A DNA stretch of 6,980 nt from Candidatus Adiutrix sp. (GTDB lineage: Bacteria; Desulfobacterota; Desulfarculia; Adiutricales; Adiutricaceae), in NCBI GenBank assembly GCA_031283395.1, contig JAITBV010000221.1:1-6980 (forward strand). Reading direction: 5' to 3'. Below the pieces are notes generated by a model. The model saw only the letters and a list, made by a program, of their open reading frames with translations. It had not been told where the DNA came from and searched no databases. The position numbers and the translations under genes are program-made. This document shows, in pieces, positions 1-5,626 of the stretch; the stretch's first letter is position 1; every line of letters starts with the position of its first letter.

Positions 1-773
1 GAGAAATGGGCGTCGCCGGAGGAGACGACCCGGCCGTCCACCAAAAGTTCCCAGACCTTGTTCTTGCGGTGCACCCAGGCCTTCCGGCCCCCGGGGCCCA
101 GGGTGGGCTGGGTGCTGGGCCCCCCCCGGCTCGCGGCCACCTTGACCGCCTCGTCGCTACCCAGTTCGGTCAGCATGATGGCCTTGGAACTGGGCGGGCC
201 GCTGGCGAAGATTATCTCCGAGCCGAAAACCCCCGGGGCGCCGGTTATGGCCTCGAGAACGGCGTTGGTGAACTGGTTGATCATCTTGCGGCCGTCCTTG
301 GCCGGGCCGGTATAGCGCTTGCCCAGGATCTGCCGGCTGAGACCGACGTCGAAAAGGCGCATTTCCAGGGTCAGCCGGGAACCTCCGGCGCTCACGGTCC
401 CCTTGACCAGAAAGTCGGCCCCTATCTTGGACCAGGCGGAAAAATCGGGCTGGCGCCCCTCGTCCAGGCCGGCCCTTTTCTGGTCTCCGAATTCCAGGAA
501 GGAGCGCTGGTCCAGGCTGTTGAAAAGCCCGGTCATGGCCAAATTCTTGGACAGGCGTTCCGGGAGGGCGGCGGCACTCCTGTCCGTCTGGCCCCCGGCG
601 GCCTGGGGCAGAAGCTCGGTCACGGCAATATTGAATTTCCGCCCGCCGCCCCGGTTGATTTCTATCTCGGGGACGCGGGCCTCGCCGCTGAAGTCCGCCG
701 GCTGGGCCCAAGCCGGGGGCGCGGCCAAGCAGAAAACCAGGGCCAGGAGCCCGAACATGGAAGCTGAACGCAT
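1..773 (-). CDS. tolB: TolB, Tol-Pal periplasmic propeller protein (N-terminal 257 residues, cut by window edge)
   Basis: This is the N-terminal part of TolB, the periplasmic protein that links Pal to the inner-membrane TolQRA complex and helps keep the outer membrane intact during division. Translation of the minus strand stays open from 773 to the window edge. Residues 1-23 are a signal peptide (hydrophobic core FGLLALVFCLAA, likely cleavage after AWA). Residues about 35-178 match the TolB N-terminal domain, including DFSAWSKIGADFLVKG (110-125) and NQFTNAVLEAITG (166-178). From GVFGSEIIFAS (181-191) the beta-propeller begins. Its first repeat has LGPGGRKAW (225-233) where TolB usually has a WSPDG-type motif. 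The start is fixed by an in-frame TAA at 777-779, two codons upstream; a GGAG at 786-789 lies 12 nt before the ATG, a loose spacing. It follows bamA in the same direction after 107 bp. The C-terminal propeller lies outside the window. Confidence 0.9.
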   Translation of the reverse strand, partial: MRSASMFGLLALVFCLAAPPAWAQPADFSGEARVPEIEINRGGGRKFNIAVTELLPQAAGGQTDRSAAALPERLSKNLAMTGLFNSLDQRSFLEFGDQKRAGLDEGRQPDFSAWSKIGADFLVKGTVSAGGSRLTLEMRLFDVGLSRQILGKRYTGPAKDGRKMINQFTNAVLEAITGAPGVFGSEIIFASGPPSSKAIMLTELGSDEAVKVAASRGGPSTQPTLGPGGRKAWVHRKNKVWELLVDGRVVSSGDAHF

Positions 774-824
774 GGTTTATGATTTCTCCGGCCAAAACAA
801 AGCAATGAACTTCGATCTTCCGTC

Positions 825-882
825 AGAATTCAAGCGATTTAAATGGTCCGGCTCCGCCGGCCTTTTAAATCGCTTGAATTCT
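825..882. repeat. Perfect 19-bp inverted repeat between bamA and tolB
   Basis: The arm agaattcaagcgatttaaa (825-843) is exactly complementary to 864-882. The 20-nt interior can pair further: GG, a bulged T, then CCGGC (848-852) with GCCGG (856-860), leaving a 3-nt loop. In RNA this makes one nearly continuous stem of about 26 bp. The outer end overlaps the bamA stop codon (TAG, 881-883 on the minus strand). No T-tract follows the outer arm on either strand, so it is not a textbook intrinsic terminator. Read on the plus strand, however, the inner GC stem runs into TTTT. It could be an mRNA processing or stabilising hairpin in a bamA-tolB transcript, a weak terminator, or a copy of a dispersed palindromic repeat. 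No second copy is seen in this window. Confidence 0.9.
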
Positions 883-3550
883 AAAACATGGAGCCCATGG
901 TGAACTCCCACTGTCCGGAGCCGCCGCCATAGGGGGGCCGCTTGCCGACGGGCTTGCCGTATTCCAGGCGGAGGGGGCCCAGGGGCGAGAGATAACGGAT
1001 GCCGCCGCCGACGCTCCGGTAGAGGTCGTTCATCCGGTAGCCGGACTCGCCCTTGGACCAGACATTGCCCATATCGTAGAAGGCCACGCCGTAGAACCCC
1101 TGGTCCTGGAGGACGGGGAAGGCGAACTCGAAGTTGAGGGTCATCATCTTCTCGCCGCCGACAGTATCGCGGGTGACGGGGTCCCGCGGGGAGATGTCAT
1201 ACCAGTTATAGCCGCGGACGCTGTTGATGCCGCCGATCATGTATTTTTCATAGACCGGCAGCCCCTTGGCCCGGCCTTCCTTGAGATAGCCGGCCTGGCC
1301 ATGGGCCATCAGGGAGGCCCCCTTGTAGAAGGGGGCGGGCAGCCAGTAGGCGCCTTCTATCTCGTAGCGGGAAAAACTGGTGTCCCCGCCCAGGATCTTC
1401 AGGGCCTGGCCGTAGCTCAGGCGGGCCACGCTGCCCCCGGTGGGGAAGAAGAAGTGATTGCGGGTGTCGCGGCGCAGGCTGACGAGGGTCTGGACATCGG
1501 TCTTGAATTTGGCCATATCCTGGAGAGCATAGCTGGCTTTTTGCGGGTCGTCGAGATCGATGTTGACCTTTTCAAAGGAAAGACGGCCGCTGATATAAAA
1601 ATCGTTCCACAGGGGATAGCCCAGGCGGACGGCGGCGCCGTTGGACTTTTTGGTGTAGTTGTTATACTCGTTGGTGTAATTGAACAGGTCGAAACCGGCC
1701 GACAGGGGGATGTCGAAGACCCAGGGGTCGGTGAAGGAAAAGTTGTAATACTGGCTCCGGGAGCCGATATTGGCCTCGATGGTGGCCCGGCGGCCGTAGC
1801 CGAAGAGGTTGTCCTGGGTCAGACGGATGACCCCGAACATGGAATTGTAGCTGCTGTAACCGCCGCCGATCTGGAAGGCGCCGGTGGGGCGTTCCTTGAC
1901 TTCGACGCGCAGGTTCATCTTGTCGTCCGTGTCCGAAGGCCCGGGGGCCAGGTTGACCTGCTCGAAATAGGTGCTGCGCATGAGGTTGGTCTGGCTCTTG
2001 CGCATATTCTCGGAGGAGAAGAGATCGCCCTCCACCACGGCCAACTGCCGCCGGATGACCTTGTCCCGGGTCTTGTCATTGCCGACGATGGTGATGCGGT
2101 CGAAATAGACCTGGTGGCCGGGCCGGACCTCGAAGACCACGTCCAGGAACTCGCCGTCGCGGGGGCCGTCCAGGCGGGGCTCCACCTGGTTATAGGCGTA
2201 ACCGAGGTCGGCGTAGTAGGTCTGGATGGCCTTGGCGTCCTCCTGCAAAAGTTCCCGGCTGAACCATTTTTCGTTCTGAAGGCCGGTCTTTTTCAGGATG
2301 GCCTTGGGATCGTCGCCCTCCAGGAGTTCGCCGCCCAGGGACACCTCGCCCACCCGGAAGCGGGGGCCCTCCACTATGGGAAAGGTGACGACGAGGCGGC
2401 CCTTTTCGTCATGGGCCATGAGGGGGTCGCCGACCTGGGCCTGGAGAAAGCCGTTGTTCTGGTAATGGGATTCCAGGCGCTGGGCGTCGCCGGAGAGTTT
2501 TTCCGGGTTGAGCTTTCCGGCGCCGGAAAGCCAGGAAAACAGGAAGCTGTAGCTGGAGGTCTCTATCTGGCGGCTCAAGGTCCAGTTTGAATAGAACTCG
2601 TTGCCGTCGAATTCGATGGCCTTTATATAGACCTTGCCGCCCTCTATGATGTCGTAAACCAGGGCCGCGCCGCCCCCCTCGGTCTCCAGATGGGCCGAGA
2701 TCTGGACATCGTTGTAGCCCTTCTTGGCGTAGAAGCGCCGGAGGTTCTCCACCGAGTCGGCCACGGCCCGCTCGCCGGGGATGTCGTGGGGCTTTAAGCC
2801 CACGGCCTCCGTCAGGTCGTCGGAGTCGAATTTTTCATTGCCCCGGCAGACGAGACGGTCTATCTGGGGCCGTTCCACAACTATGAAATGGACGGCCTTG
2901 CCGCCCGGAACGTCATCCACCCGGACCTGGACATCGTCAAAAAAGCCCAGGGCGTAGATGCGTTTGATATCGCTGGTGGCCTTGGTTTCGTTGTAGCGCC
3001 CCCCGGGCTGGAGCCGAAGGGAGTTGAGGATGGCCGGGGAACTCATCATGGTGTTGCCGGCTATGTCCACGGAAACCACGGGGGCCCCGCCGCCGGAGAG
3101 GTGGTCGGTGGTCAGGAGCACCAGGCGCTCCAGGGTCTGGGGCAACTGGGCGTTGTTGTCCGCGGTCAGGGTCTGGCGCCGGCTGGAACGGCCCTGGGAG
3201 GTGAGAGCCAGAAGCTGGCCGGTGAGGTTGTAACGCTCGCCGCTCTTGGCCACCCGGCCCTGGAAGAGATAATCGGCCCCCAGGGCGCGGGCCTGGGCCT
3301 GGGCGGAAGAGTCGCTCAGGGCCAGAACCCCCTCACCGAGGGCCAGGGGCTGGAAATCCTGGGCGGCCAGGGACGCGGTCAGCACTTCCAAAAGACCCTT
3401 GCCAAGGCGGCTGAGCTGCTCCAACTGGGCTCCCTCGACCGACAGGCTCAGGGGCATGACCGCCACCCGGGTCCCGCCTTCCTGGGCCGCCAGGGGCCAG
3501 GCCGGGCCGAGGACGAGGAGGAGCAAAAACAGCCGGAAGCATTTAGGCAT
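881..3550 (-). CDS. bamA: BamA (Omp85) outer-membrane assembly factor with an extra TolB-like N-terminal domain
   Basis: BamA is the central outer-membrane subunit of the BAM complex, which folds and inserts beta-barrel proteins. The protein has 889 residues, against about 810 in E. coli. Residues 1-22 are a signal peptide. Residues about 27-152 are an additional domain resembling the TolB N-terminal domain (GADYLFQGRV at 91-100). Five POTRA repeats follow, roughly 156-228, 229-306, 307-397, 398-479 and 480-557, each ending near a VxERP, xEGG/xEGP or VRPG type turn. The 16-strand barrel starts near 558 (AFQIGGGYSSYNS) and contains the family's loop-6 VRGY motif at 778-781. The last residues, WEFTMGSMF, form a C-terminal beta-signal ending in Phe. 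The ATG at 3548-3550 is the only sensible start; its Shine-Dalgarno is weak (GAGG at 3564-3567, 13 nt away). tolB follows in the same direction; greA is divergent. The gene is intact. Confidence 0.97.
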   Translation of the reverse strand: MPKCFRLFLLLLVLGPAWPLAAQEGGTRVAVMPLSLSVEGAQLEQLSRLGKGLLEVLTASLAAQDFQPLALGEGVLALSDSSAQAQARALGADYLFQGRVAKSGERYNLTGQLLALTSQGRSSRRQTLTADNNAQLPQTLERLVLLTTDHLSGGGAPVVSVDIAGNTMMSSPAILNSLRLQPGGRYNETKATSDIKRIYALGFFDDVQVRVDDVPGGKAVHFIVVERPQIDRLVCRGNEKFDSDDLTEAVGLKPHDIPGERAVADSVENLRRFYAKKGYNDVQISAHLETEGGGAALVYDIIEGGKVYIKAIEFDGNEFYSNWTLSRQIETSSYSFLFSWLSGAGKLNPEKLSGDAQRLESHYQNNGFLQAQVGDPLMAHDEKGRLVVTFPIVEGPRFRVGEVSLGGELLEGDDPKAILKKTGLQNEKWFSRELLQEDAKAIQTYYADLGYAYNQVEPRLDGPRDGEFLDVVFEVRPGHQVYFDRITIVGNDKTRDKVIRRQLAVVEGDLFSSENMRKSQTNLMRSTYFEQVNLAPGPSDTDDKMNLRVEVKERPTGAFQIGGGYSSYNSMFGVIRLTQDNLFGYGRRATIEANIGSRSQYYNFSFTDPWVFDIPLSAGFDLFNYTNEYNNYTKKSNGAAVRLGYPLWNDFYISGRLSFEKVNIDLDDPQKASYALQDMAKFKTDVQTLVSLRRDTRNHFFFPTGGSVARLSYGQALKILGGDTSFSRYEIEGAYWLPAPFYKGASLMAHGQAGYLKEGRAKGLPVYEKYMIGGINSVRGYNWYDISPRDPVTRDTVGGEKMMTLNFEFAFPVLQDQGFYGVAFYDMGNVWSKGESGYRMNDLYRSVGGGIRYLSPLGPLRLEYGKPVGKRPPYGGGSGQWEFTMGSMF

Positions 3551-3586
3551 ACTTGACTTTGGACCTCGGGCCAGGCGCTTAAGGGT

Positions 3587-3601
3587 CCGGGGAAGCCCCG
3601 G
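3587..3601 (-). other. GC hairpin in the bamA leader
   Basis: CCGGGG (3587-3592) and CCCCGG (3596-3601) form a 6-bp stem with a 3-nt loop, centred about 44 nt upstream of the bamA ATG. It would lie in the bamA mRNA leader if transcription starts near 3629. No T-tract follows it, so it is not a terminator. Its role is unknown. Confidence 0.45.
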
Positions 3602-3635
3602 GAAGCGGGCCTTTTTCAGGCGCTATCAACAATAT

Positions 3636-3664
3636 ATTATTCACGTTTTCAGCAAAAAAAACAA
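3636..3664 (-). promoter_or_regulatory. Candidate sigma70-type promoter for bamA
   Basis: On the minus strand a TTGTTT box (3664-3659) is separated by 17 bp from AATAAT (3641-3636). The -10 matches consensus at 5 of 6 positions, the -35 at only 3 of 6. The site lies in the AT-rich island and would start transcription near 3629, giving a leader of about 79 nt. Overlapping TAATAT and TATATT sequences are alternative -10 boxes, so the exact position is uncertain. Confidence 0.4.
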
Positions 3665-3723
3665 GCCTAAAATAAATCCGCACATTAACCTGCCGAATTT
3701 ACGCCTCTTATTGGAAGCCGCCG

Positions 3724-3757
3724 GAGCCCGGCGCCGGGGCGGCCTCCCGCCGGGCTC
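3724..3757. repeat. 10-bp GC-rich inverted repeat upstream of the greA promoter
   Basis: GAGCCCGGCG (3724-3733) is perfectly complementary to CGCCGGGCTC (3748-3757) across 14 nt. It ends 26 bp before the greA -35 box. No T-run follows on either strand. It may be an operator or a chance GC palindrome. Confidence 0.6.
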
Positions 3758-3783
3758 AAGGGCCCTTCCCCCTTTCCCGGCCC

Positions 3784-3812
3784 TTTACAAGGCCGGCCGC
3801 CTGGTATATAAT
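3784..3812 (+). promoter_or_regulatory. Strong sigma70 promoter for greA
   Basis: TTTACA (3784-3789, 5 of 6 to TTGACA) and TATAAT (3807-3812, 6 of 6) are separated by exactly 17 bp. This is the best promoter match in the window. Transcription should begin near 3819, giving a leader of about 53 nt before the greA ATG. Confidence 0.8.
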
Positions 3813-3819
3813 ATTACCC

Positions 3820-3870
3820 GGCCGGTCCTCCCAGGGGCGGGCCGATGTTTTTTCCGCCAGGAGACCGGCC
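3820..3870 (+). promoter_or_regulatory. Foldable greA leader: terminator-like hairpin versus Shine-Dalgarno-sequestering stem
   Basis: Two mutually exclusive folds are visible. Fold 1: CGGTCC (3823-3828) pairs with GGGCCG (3839-3844, one G-U), capped by two further pairs (3830-3831 with 3836-3837) and a CAGG loop; after three bases comes T6 (3848-3853), which looks like an intrinsic terminator. Fold 2: GGCCGGTC (3820-3827) pairs perfectly with GACCGGCC (3863-3870), and after a bulged C, 3829-3831 pairs with 3860-3862, burying the AGGAG ribosome site. GGCGG (3836-3840) can pair with CCGCC (3854-3858) inside fold 2. Premature termination would give an RNA of about 35 nt. Function is inferred; only the complementarity is seen. 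Confidence 0.5.
3859..3863 (+). promoter_or_regulatory. greA ribosome binding site, decides the start
   Basis: AGGAG lies 8 nt before the ATG at 3872. An upstream in-frame ATG at 3845 has no Shine-Dalgarno and would add nine residues (MFFPPGDRP) foreign to GreA, so 3872 is the start. Confidence 0.85.
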
Positions 3871-3871
3871 C

Positions 3872-4336
3872 ATGAACGCGGCGCCCATAACCCAGGAAGG
3901 CCTTGACGCTCTGAAAAAAGAGCTGGATAAGATGCTGAAGGAGGAAAGGCCCCGGGTCATCCGGGCCATTGAAGAGGCCCGGGCCCACGGCGACCTGTCG
4001 GAAAACGCCGAATACCACGCGGCCAAGGAACGACAGGGCTTCATTGAGGGCCGGATAGCGGAACTGCAGGTCCAGATCAACTCCAGCCAGGTGGAAAAAA
4101 TCGGCGGTCCCTATGACCGCTGCGTCTTCGGAGCCACGGTGACCCTGGAAAACACCGACACCGGCGAGGAAAAGACCTACACCCTGGTGGGGCCCTATGA
4201 ATCGGCCCCGGAAAGAAACCGCATCTCCATCGCCACTCCCATCGGCCAGGCCCTTCTGGGCCGGGAGGAGGGGGACGAGGTGCGGGTCCAGGCGCCCAAG
4301 GGCGTGGCCGAATACGTCATCGTATCCATAAAATAA
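3872..4336 (+). CDS. greA: GreA transcript cleavage factor
   Basis: GreA rescues backtracked RNA polymerase by entering the secondary channel and stimulating cleavage of the extruded RNA 3' end. The 154-residue product matches the family length (about 158). The N-terminal coiled-coil hairpin spans roughly residues 7-72, with the acidic tip motif HGDLSENAEYHAA (39-51) at its turn. D41 and E44 correspond to the catalytic Mg-coordinating pair D41/E44 of E. coli GreA. The C-terminal FKBP-like domain (about 80-154) contains VFGATVTLEN and the SPI-like ATPIGQALLGREEGDEV (121-137). The start at 3872 is chosen by the AGGAG site and by homology. Transcription probably comes from the TTTACA-17-TATAAT promoter through a structured leader. 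The next gene starts 13 bp after the stop, so the two are probably co-transcribed. Nothing is missing. Confidence 0.97.
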   Translation: MNAAPITQEGLDALKKELDKMLKEERPRVIRAIEEARAHGDLSENAEYHAAKERQGFIEGRIAELQVQINSSQVEKIGGPYDRCVFGATVTLENTDTGEEKTYTLVGPYESAPERNRISIATPIGQALLGREEGDEVRVQAPKGVAEYVIVSIK

Positions 4337-4349
4337 AGCGAGGATAGCC

Positions 4350-5564
4350 ATGAACATAGTCATAGCCGGGTTCGGCGCGGCCGGTACCACGGCGGCCGAA
4401 ACGGTCCGCCAGCTCGACCCCAAAGCCTATATCACCGTTTTCAGCCAGGAGAAATGCCTCTCCTACTACCGCCCGCGCCTGCCGGAGGTGGTTTCCGGCG
4501 ACCTGGCCCCGGACCAGGTCTTCATCCACCCCCAGAGCTGGTATGACGAGCGCCGGCTGGACCTGCGCCTCGGCGAGAGGCTGGTGGAACTGGACCTTAA
4601 GGCGCGCATCCTCCGCGGCTCCACCGGCAGCCGCCAGACCTTCGACCGGCTGCTCCTGGCCGTGGGGGCCGAAGCCAACCGCCCTCCCCTGCCCGGGGAC
4701 AGGCTGGAGAACGTCGCGGCCGTGCGCAGCCTCAACGATGCCTGGACCCTGTCCCTGGCCGCCAAGGGCAAGAAACAGGCCGCGATCATCGGGGGGGGGC
4801 TTTTGGGCCTGGAAACGGGCGCGGCCCTGGTCAAACGGGGCCTGGCGGTCACCGTGCTGGAAATGGGCGACCGGGTCCTGCCCCGCCAGACCACGCCCCG
4901 GGGGGCGGCCCTTTTGCGCCGGAAACTTTCGGCCGCGGGCCTGGATTTCGAACTCCAGGCCCAGGCGGCCCGCCTGGAAGGCTTCCACAAGGTGGAAACC
5001 GTGGTCCTGAAAGACGGCCGCTCCATTTCCGCCGACCTGGTGCTGATCTCGGCCGGGGTCAATCCCAACCTGACCCTGGCCACCACCCTGGGGCTGACCG
5101 TCGACCGGGCCATAGTGGTGGACGAATACCTGCAGACCAGCGTCCCGGATCTCTACGCCGCCGGGGACTGCGCCCAATTCCCCGGGGCCGCGGGCGGACT
5201 GTGGACCACGGCCAGGGCCCAGGGCCTGGTGGCCGGGGCCAACCTGGCGGCCAAGACCCCGGAGGAGCGCCGGAAATACGTGCCCGCCCCCCCCTCCAAC
5301 ACCCTGAAGGTGGCCGGGGTGGACCTGACCGCCGCCGGCGACCTGGACCCCGAAGGACGCCTGACGGGCCTTGAAGCCGAAAACGACGAAACCTACCGCA
5401 AGGTGGTGGTGGACGCGGAAGGCCGCCTGGCCGGCTTCACCAACGTGGGGACCACCCGGGGCAACCAGGAACTGGCCAGGGCCCTGGAGACCCGGGCCGT
5501 CCTCCCGGCCCGGGCCCTTTCGGGCCTGGCGGAAATGGATTTCGATTTTAAAAACCTGGCCTAA
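4350..5564 (+). CDS. FAD/NADH-dependent oxidoreductase, NADH:rubredoxin reductase-like
   Basis: This is a 404-residue flavoprotein of the pyridine nucleotide-disulfide oxidoreductase superfamily, in the single-domain reductase branch that includes NADH:rubredoxin reductases and the N-terminal part of NirB. Visible motifs are the FAD-binding GFGAAG (7-12), YYRPRLPEV (39-47, typical of rubredoxin-reductase-like members), LLAVGAEANRPP (102-113), the NAD-binding GGGLLG (148-153) followed by E171 at the end of the second strand, which favours NADH over NADPH, and the second FAD motif DLYAAGDCA (267-275). There is no CxxxxC redox disulfide, so it is not a thioredoxin- or lipoamide-type reductase. 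C36 precedes the YYRPRL motif. GAGGA (4340-4344) lies 5 nt before the ATG, and the gene sits 13 bp behind greA. The electron acceptor is not shown by the sequence; rubredoxin is the best guess, and no rubredoxin gene is in the window. Confidence 0.85.
   Translation: MNIVIAGFGAAGTTAAETVRQLDPKAYITVFSQEKCLSYYRPRLPEVVSGDLAPDQVFIHPQSWYDERRLDLRLGERLVELDLKARILRGSTGSRQTFDRLLLAVGAEANRPPLPGDRLENVAAVRSLNDAWTLSLAAKGKKQAAIIGGGLLGLETGAALVKRGLAVTVLEMGDRVLPRQTTPRGAALLRRKLSAAGLDFELQAQAARLEGFHKVETVVLKDGRSISADLVLISAGVNPNLTLATTLGLTVDRAIVVDEYLQTSVPDLYAAGDCAQFPGAAGGLWTTARAQGLVAGANLAAKTPEERRKYVPAPPSNTLKVAGVDLTAAGDLDPEGRLTGLEAENDETYRKVVVDAEGRLAGFTNVGTTRGNQELARALETRAVLPARALSGLAEMDFDFKNLA
4791..4799 (+). repeat. Nine-G homopolymer inside the NAD-binding motif
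   Basis: Nine consecutive G form codons 148-150 (GGG GGG GGG) of the oxidoreductase and encode the invariant glycines of its NAD-binding loop. A one-base slip would frameshift the gene after residue 150. A C8 run (5287-5294) lies further downstream in the same gene, and a C8 run (120-127) lies in tolB. Confidence 0.9.
5491..5514. repeat. 9-bp inverted repeat near the 3' end of the oxidoreductase gene
   Basis: CCCGGGCCG (5491-5499) pairs perfectly with CGGCCCGGG (5506-5514) around a 6-nt loop. It lies inside the reading frame, 50 nt before the stop, with no T-tract after it. It may be a product of GC-rich codon choice or may slow or end the upstream transcript before the HIT promoter. Confidence 0.5.
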
Positions 5565-5576
5565 AAGGTCCGGGTC

Positions 5577-5606
5577 TTGGCAGGGGCGCGGCTTATGGTG
5601 TATAAT
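5577..5606 (+). promoter_or_regulatory. Candidate sigma70 promoter for the HIT gene
   Basis: TTGGCA (5577-5582, 5 of 6) and TATAAT (5601-5606, 6 of 6) are separated by 18 bp in the 62-bp gap after the oxidoreductase. Transcription would begin near 5613, right at the Shine-Dalgarno site, so the leader would be only about 14 nt. Confidence 0.6.
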
Positions 5607-5612
5607 GAAGCC

Positions 5613-5619
5613 GGAGGAG
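5613..5619 (+). promoter_or_regulatory. HIT gene ribosome binding site, decides the start
   Basis: GGAGGAG lies 7 nt before the ATG at 5627 but only 1 nt before the in-frame ATG at 5621. The second ATG is therefore the real start. Confidence 0.8.
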
Positions 5620-5626
5620 AATGACC

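Larger units (their letters stand above)
3551..3871. other. Divergent intergenic control region between bamA and greA
   Basis: These 321 bp hold no credible gene. From left to right they contain the bamA leader with a small GC hairpin (3587-3601), an AT-rich island (about 3622-3712, including an 8-A run at 3654-3661) that stands out in an otherwise GC-rich window, a 10-bp GC inverted repeat (3724-3757), the greA promoter (3784-3812) and the foldable greA leader (3820-3870). The AT island is where I place the leftward bamA promoter. Confidence 0.8.

Noticed and set aside
6..767. Plus-strand 253-codon frame and minus-strand 212-codon frame over the tolB region
   Set aside because: Both are Pro/Gly/Arg-rich shadow translations; the real tolB frame with signal peptide and N-domain motifs occupies the same bases on the minus strand.
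774..824. Separate promoter for tolB in the bamA-tolB gap
   Set aside because: The best pair on the minus strand (TTGCTT with CATAAA) would start transcription at or inside the tolB ATG; no convincing boxes otherwise.
1301..2590. 429-codon open frame on the plus strand opposite bamA
   Set aside because: Low-complexity V/G/A-rich translation with no recognisable domain, lying fully antisense to a clear bamA; long shadow frames are expected in GC-rich DNA.
3845..3871. Upstream in-frame ATG for greA
   Set aside because: No Shine-Dalgarno, adds a non-homologous MFFPPGDRP, and falls in the leader structure; the ATG at 3872 has AGGAG at ideal spacing.
4317..5177. 286-codon minus-strand frame opposite the oxidoreductase
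   Set aside because: Gln/Gly/Val-rich shadow of a gene with intact FAD and NAD motifs on the other strand.
5578..5593. Sigma54-like TGGC-N9-GC element upstream of the HIT gene
   Set aside because: The GG/GC spacing fits but the TT before GC is missing, and the overlapping TTGGCA-18-TATAAT is a better match.
5621..5626. Upstream in-frame ATG for the HIT gene
   Set aside because: Only 1 nt from the GGAGGAG site; the ATG at 5627 has proper 7-nt spacing.
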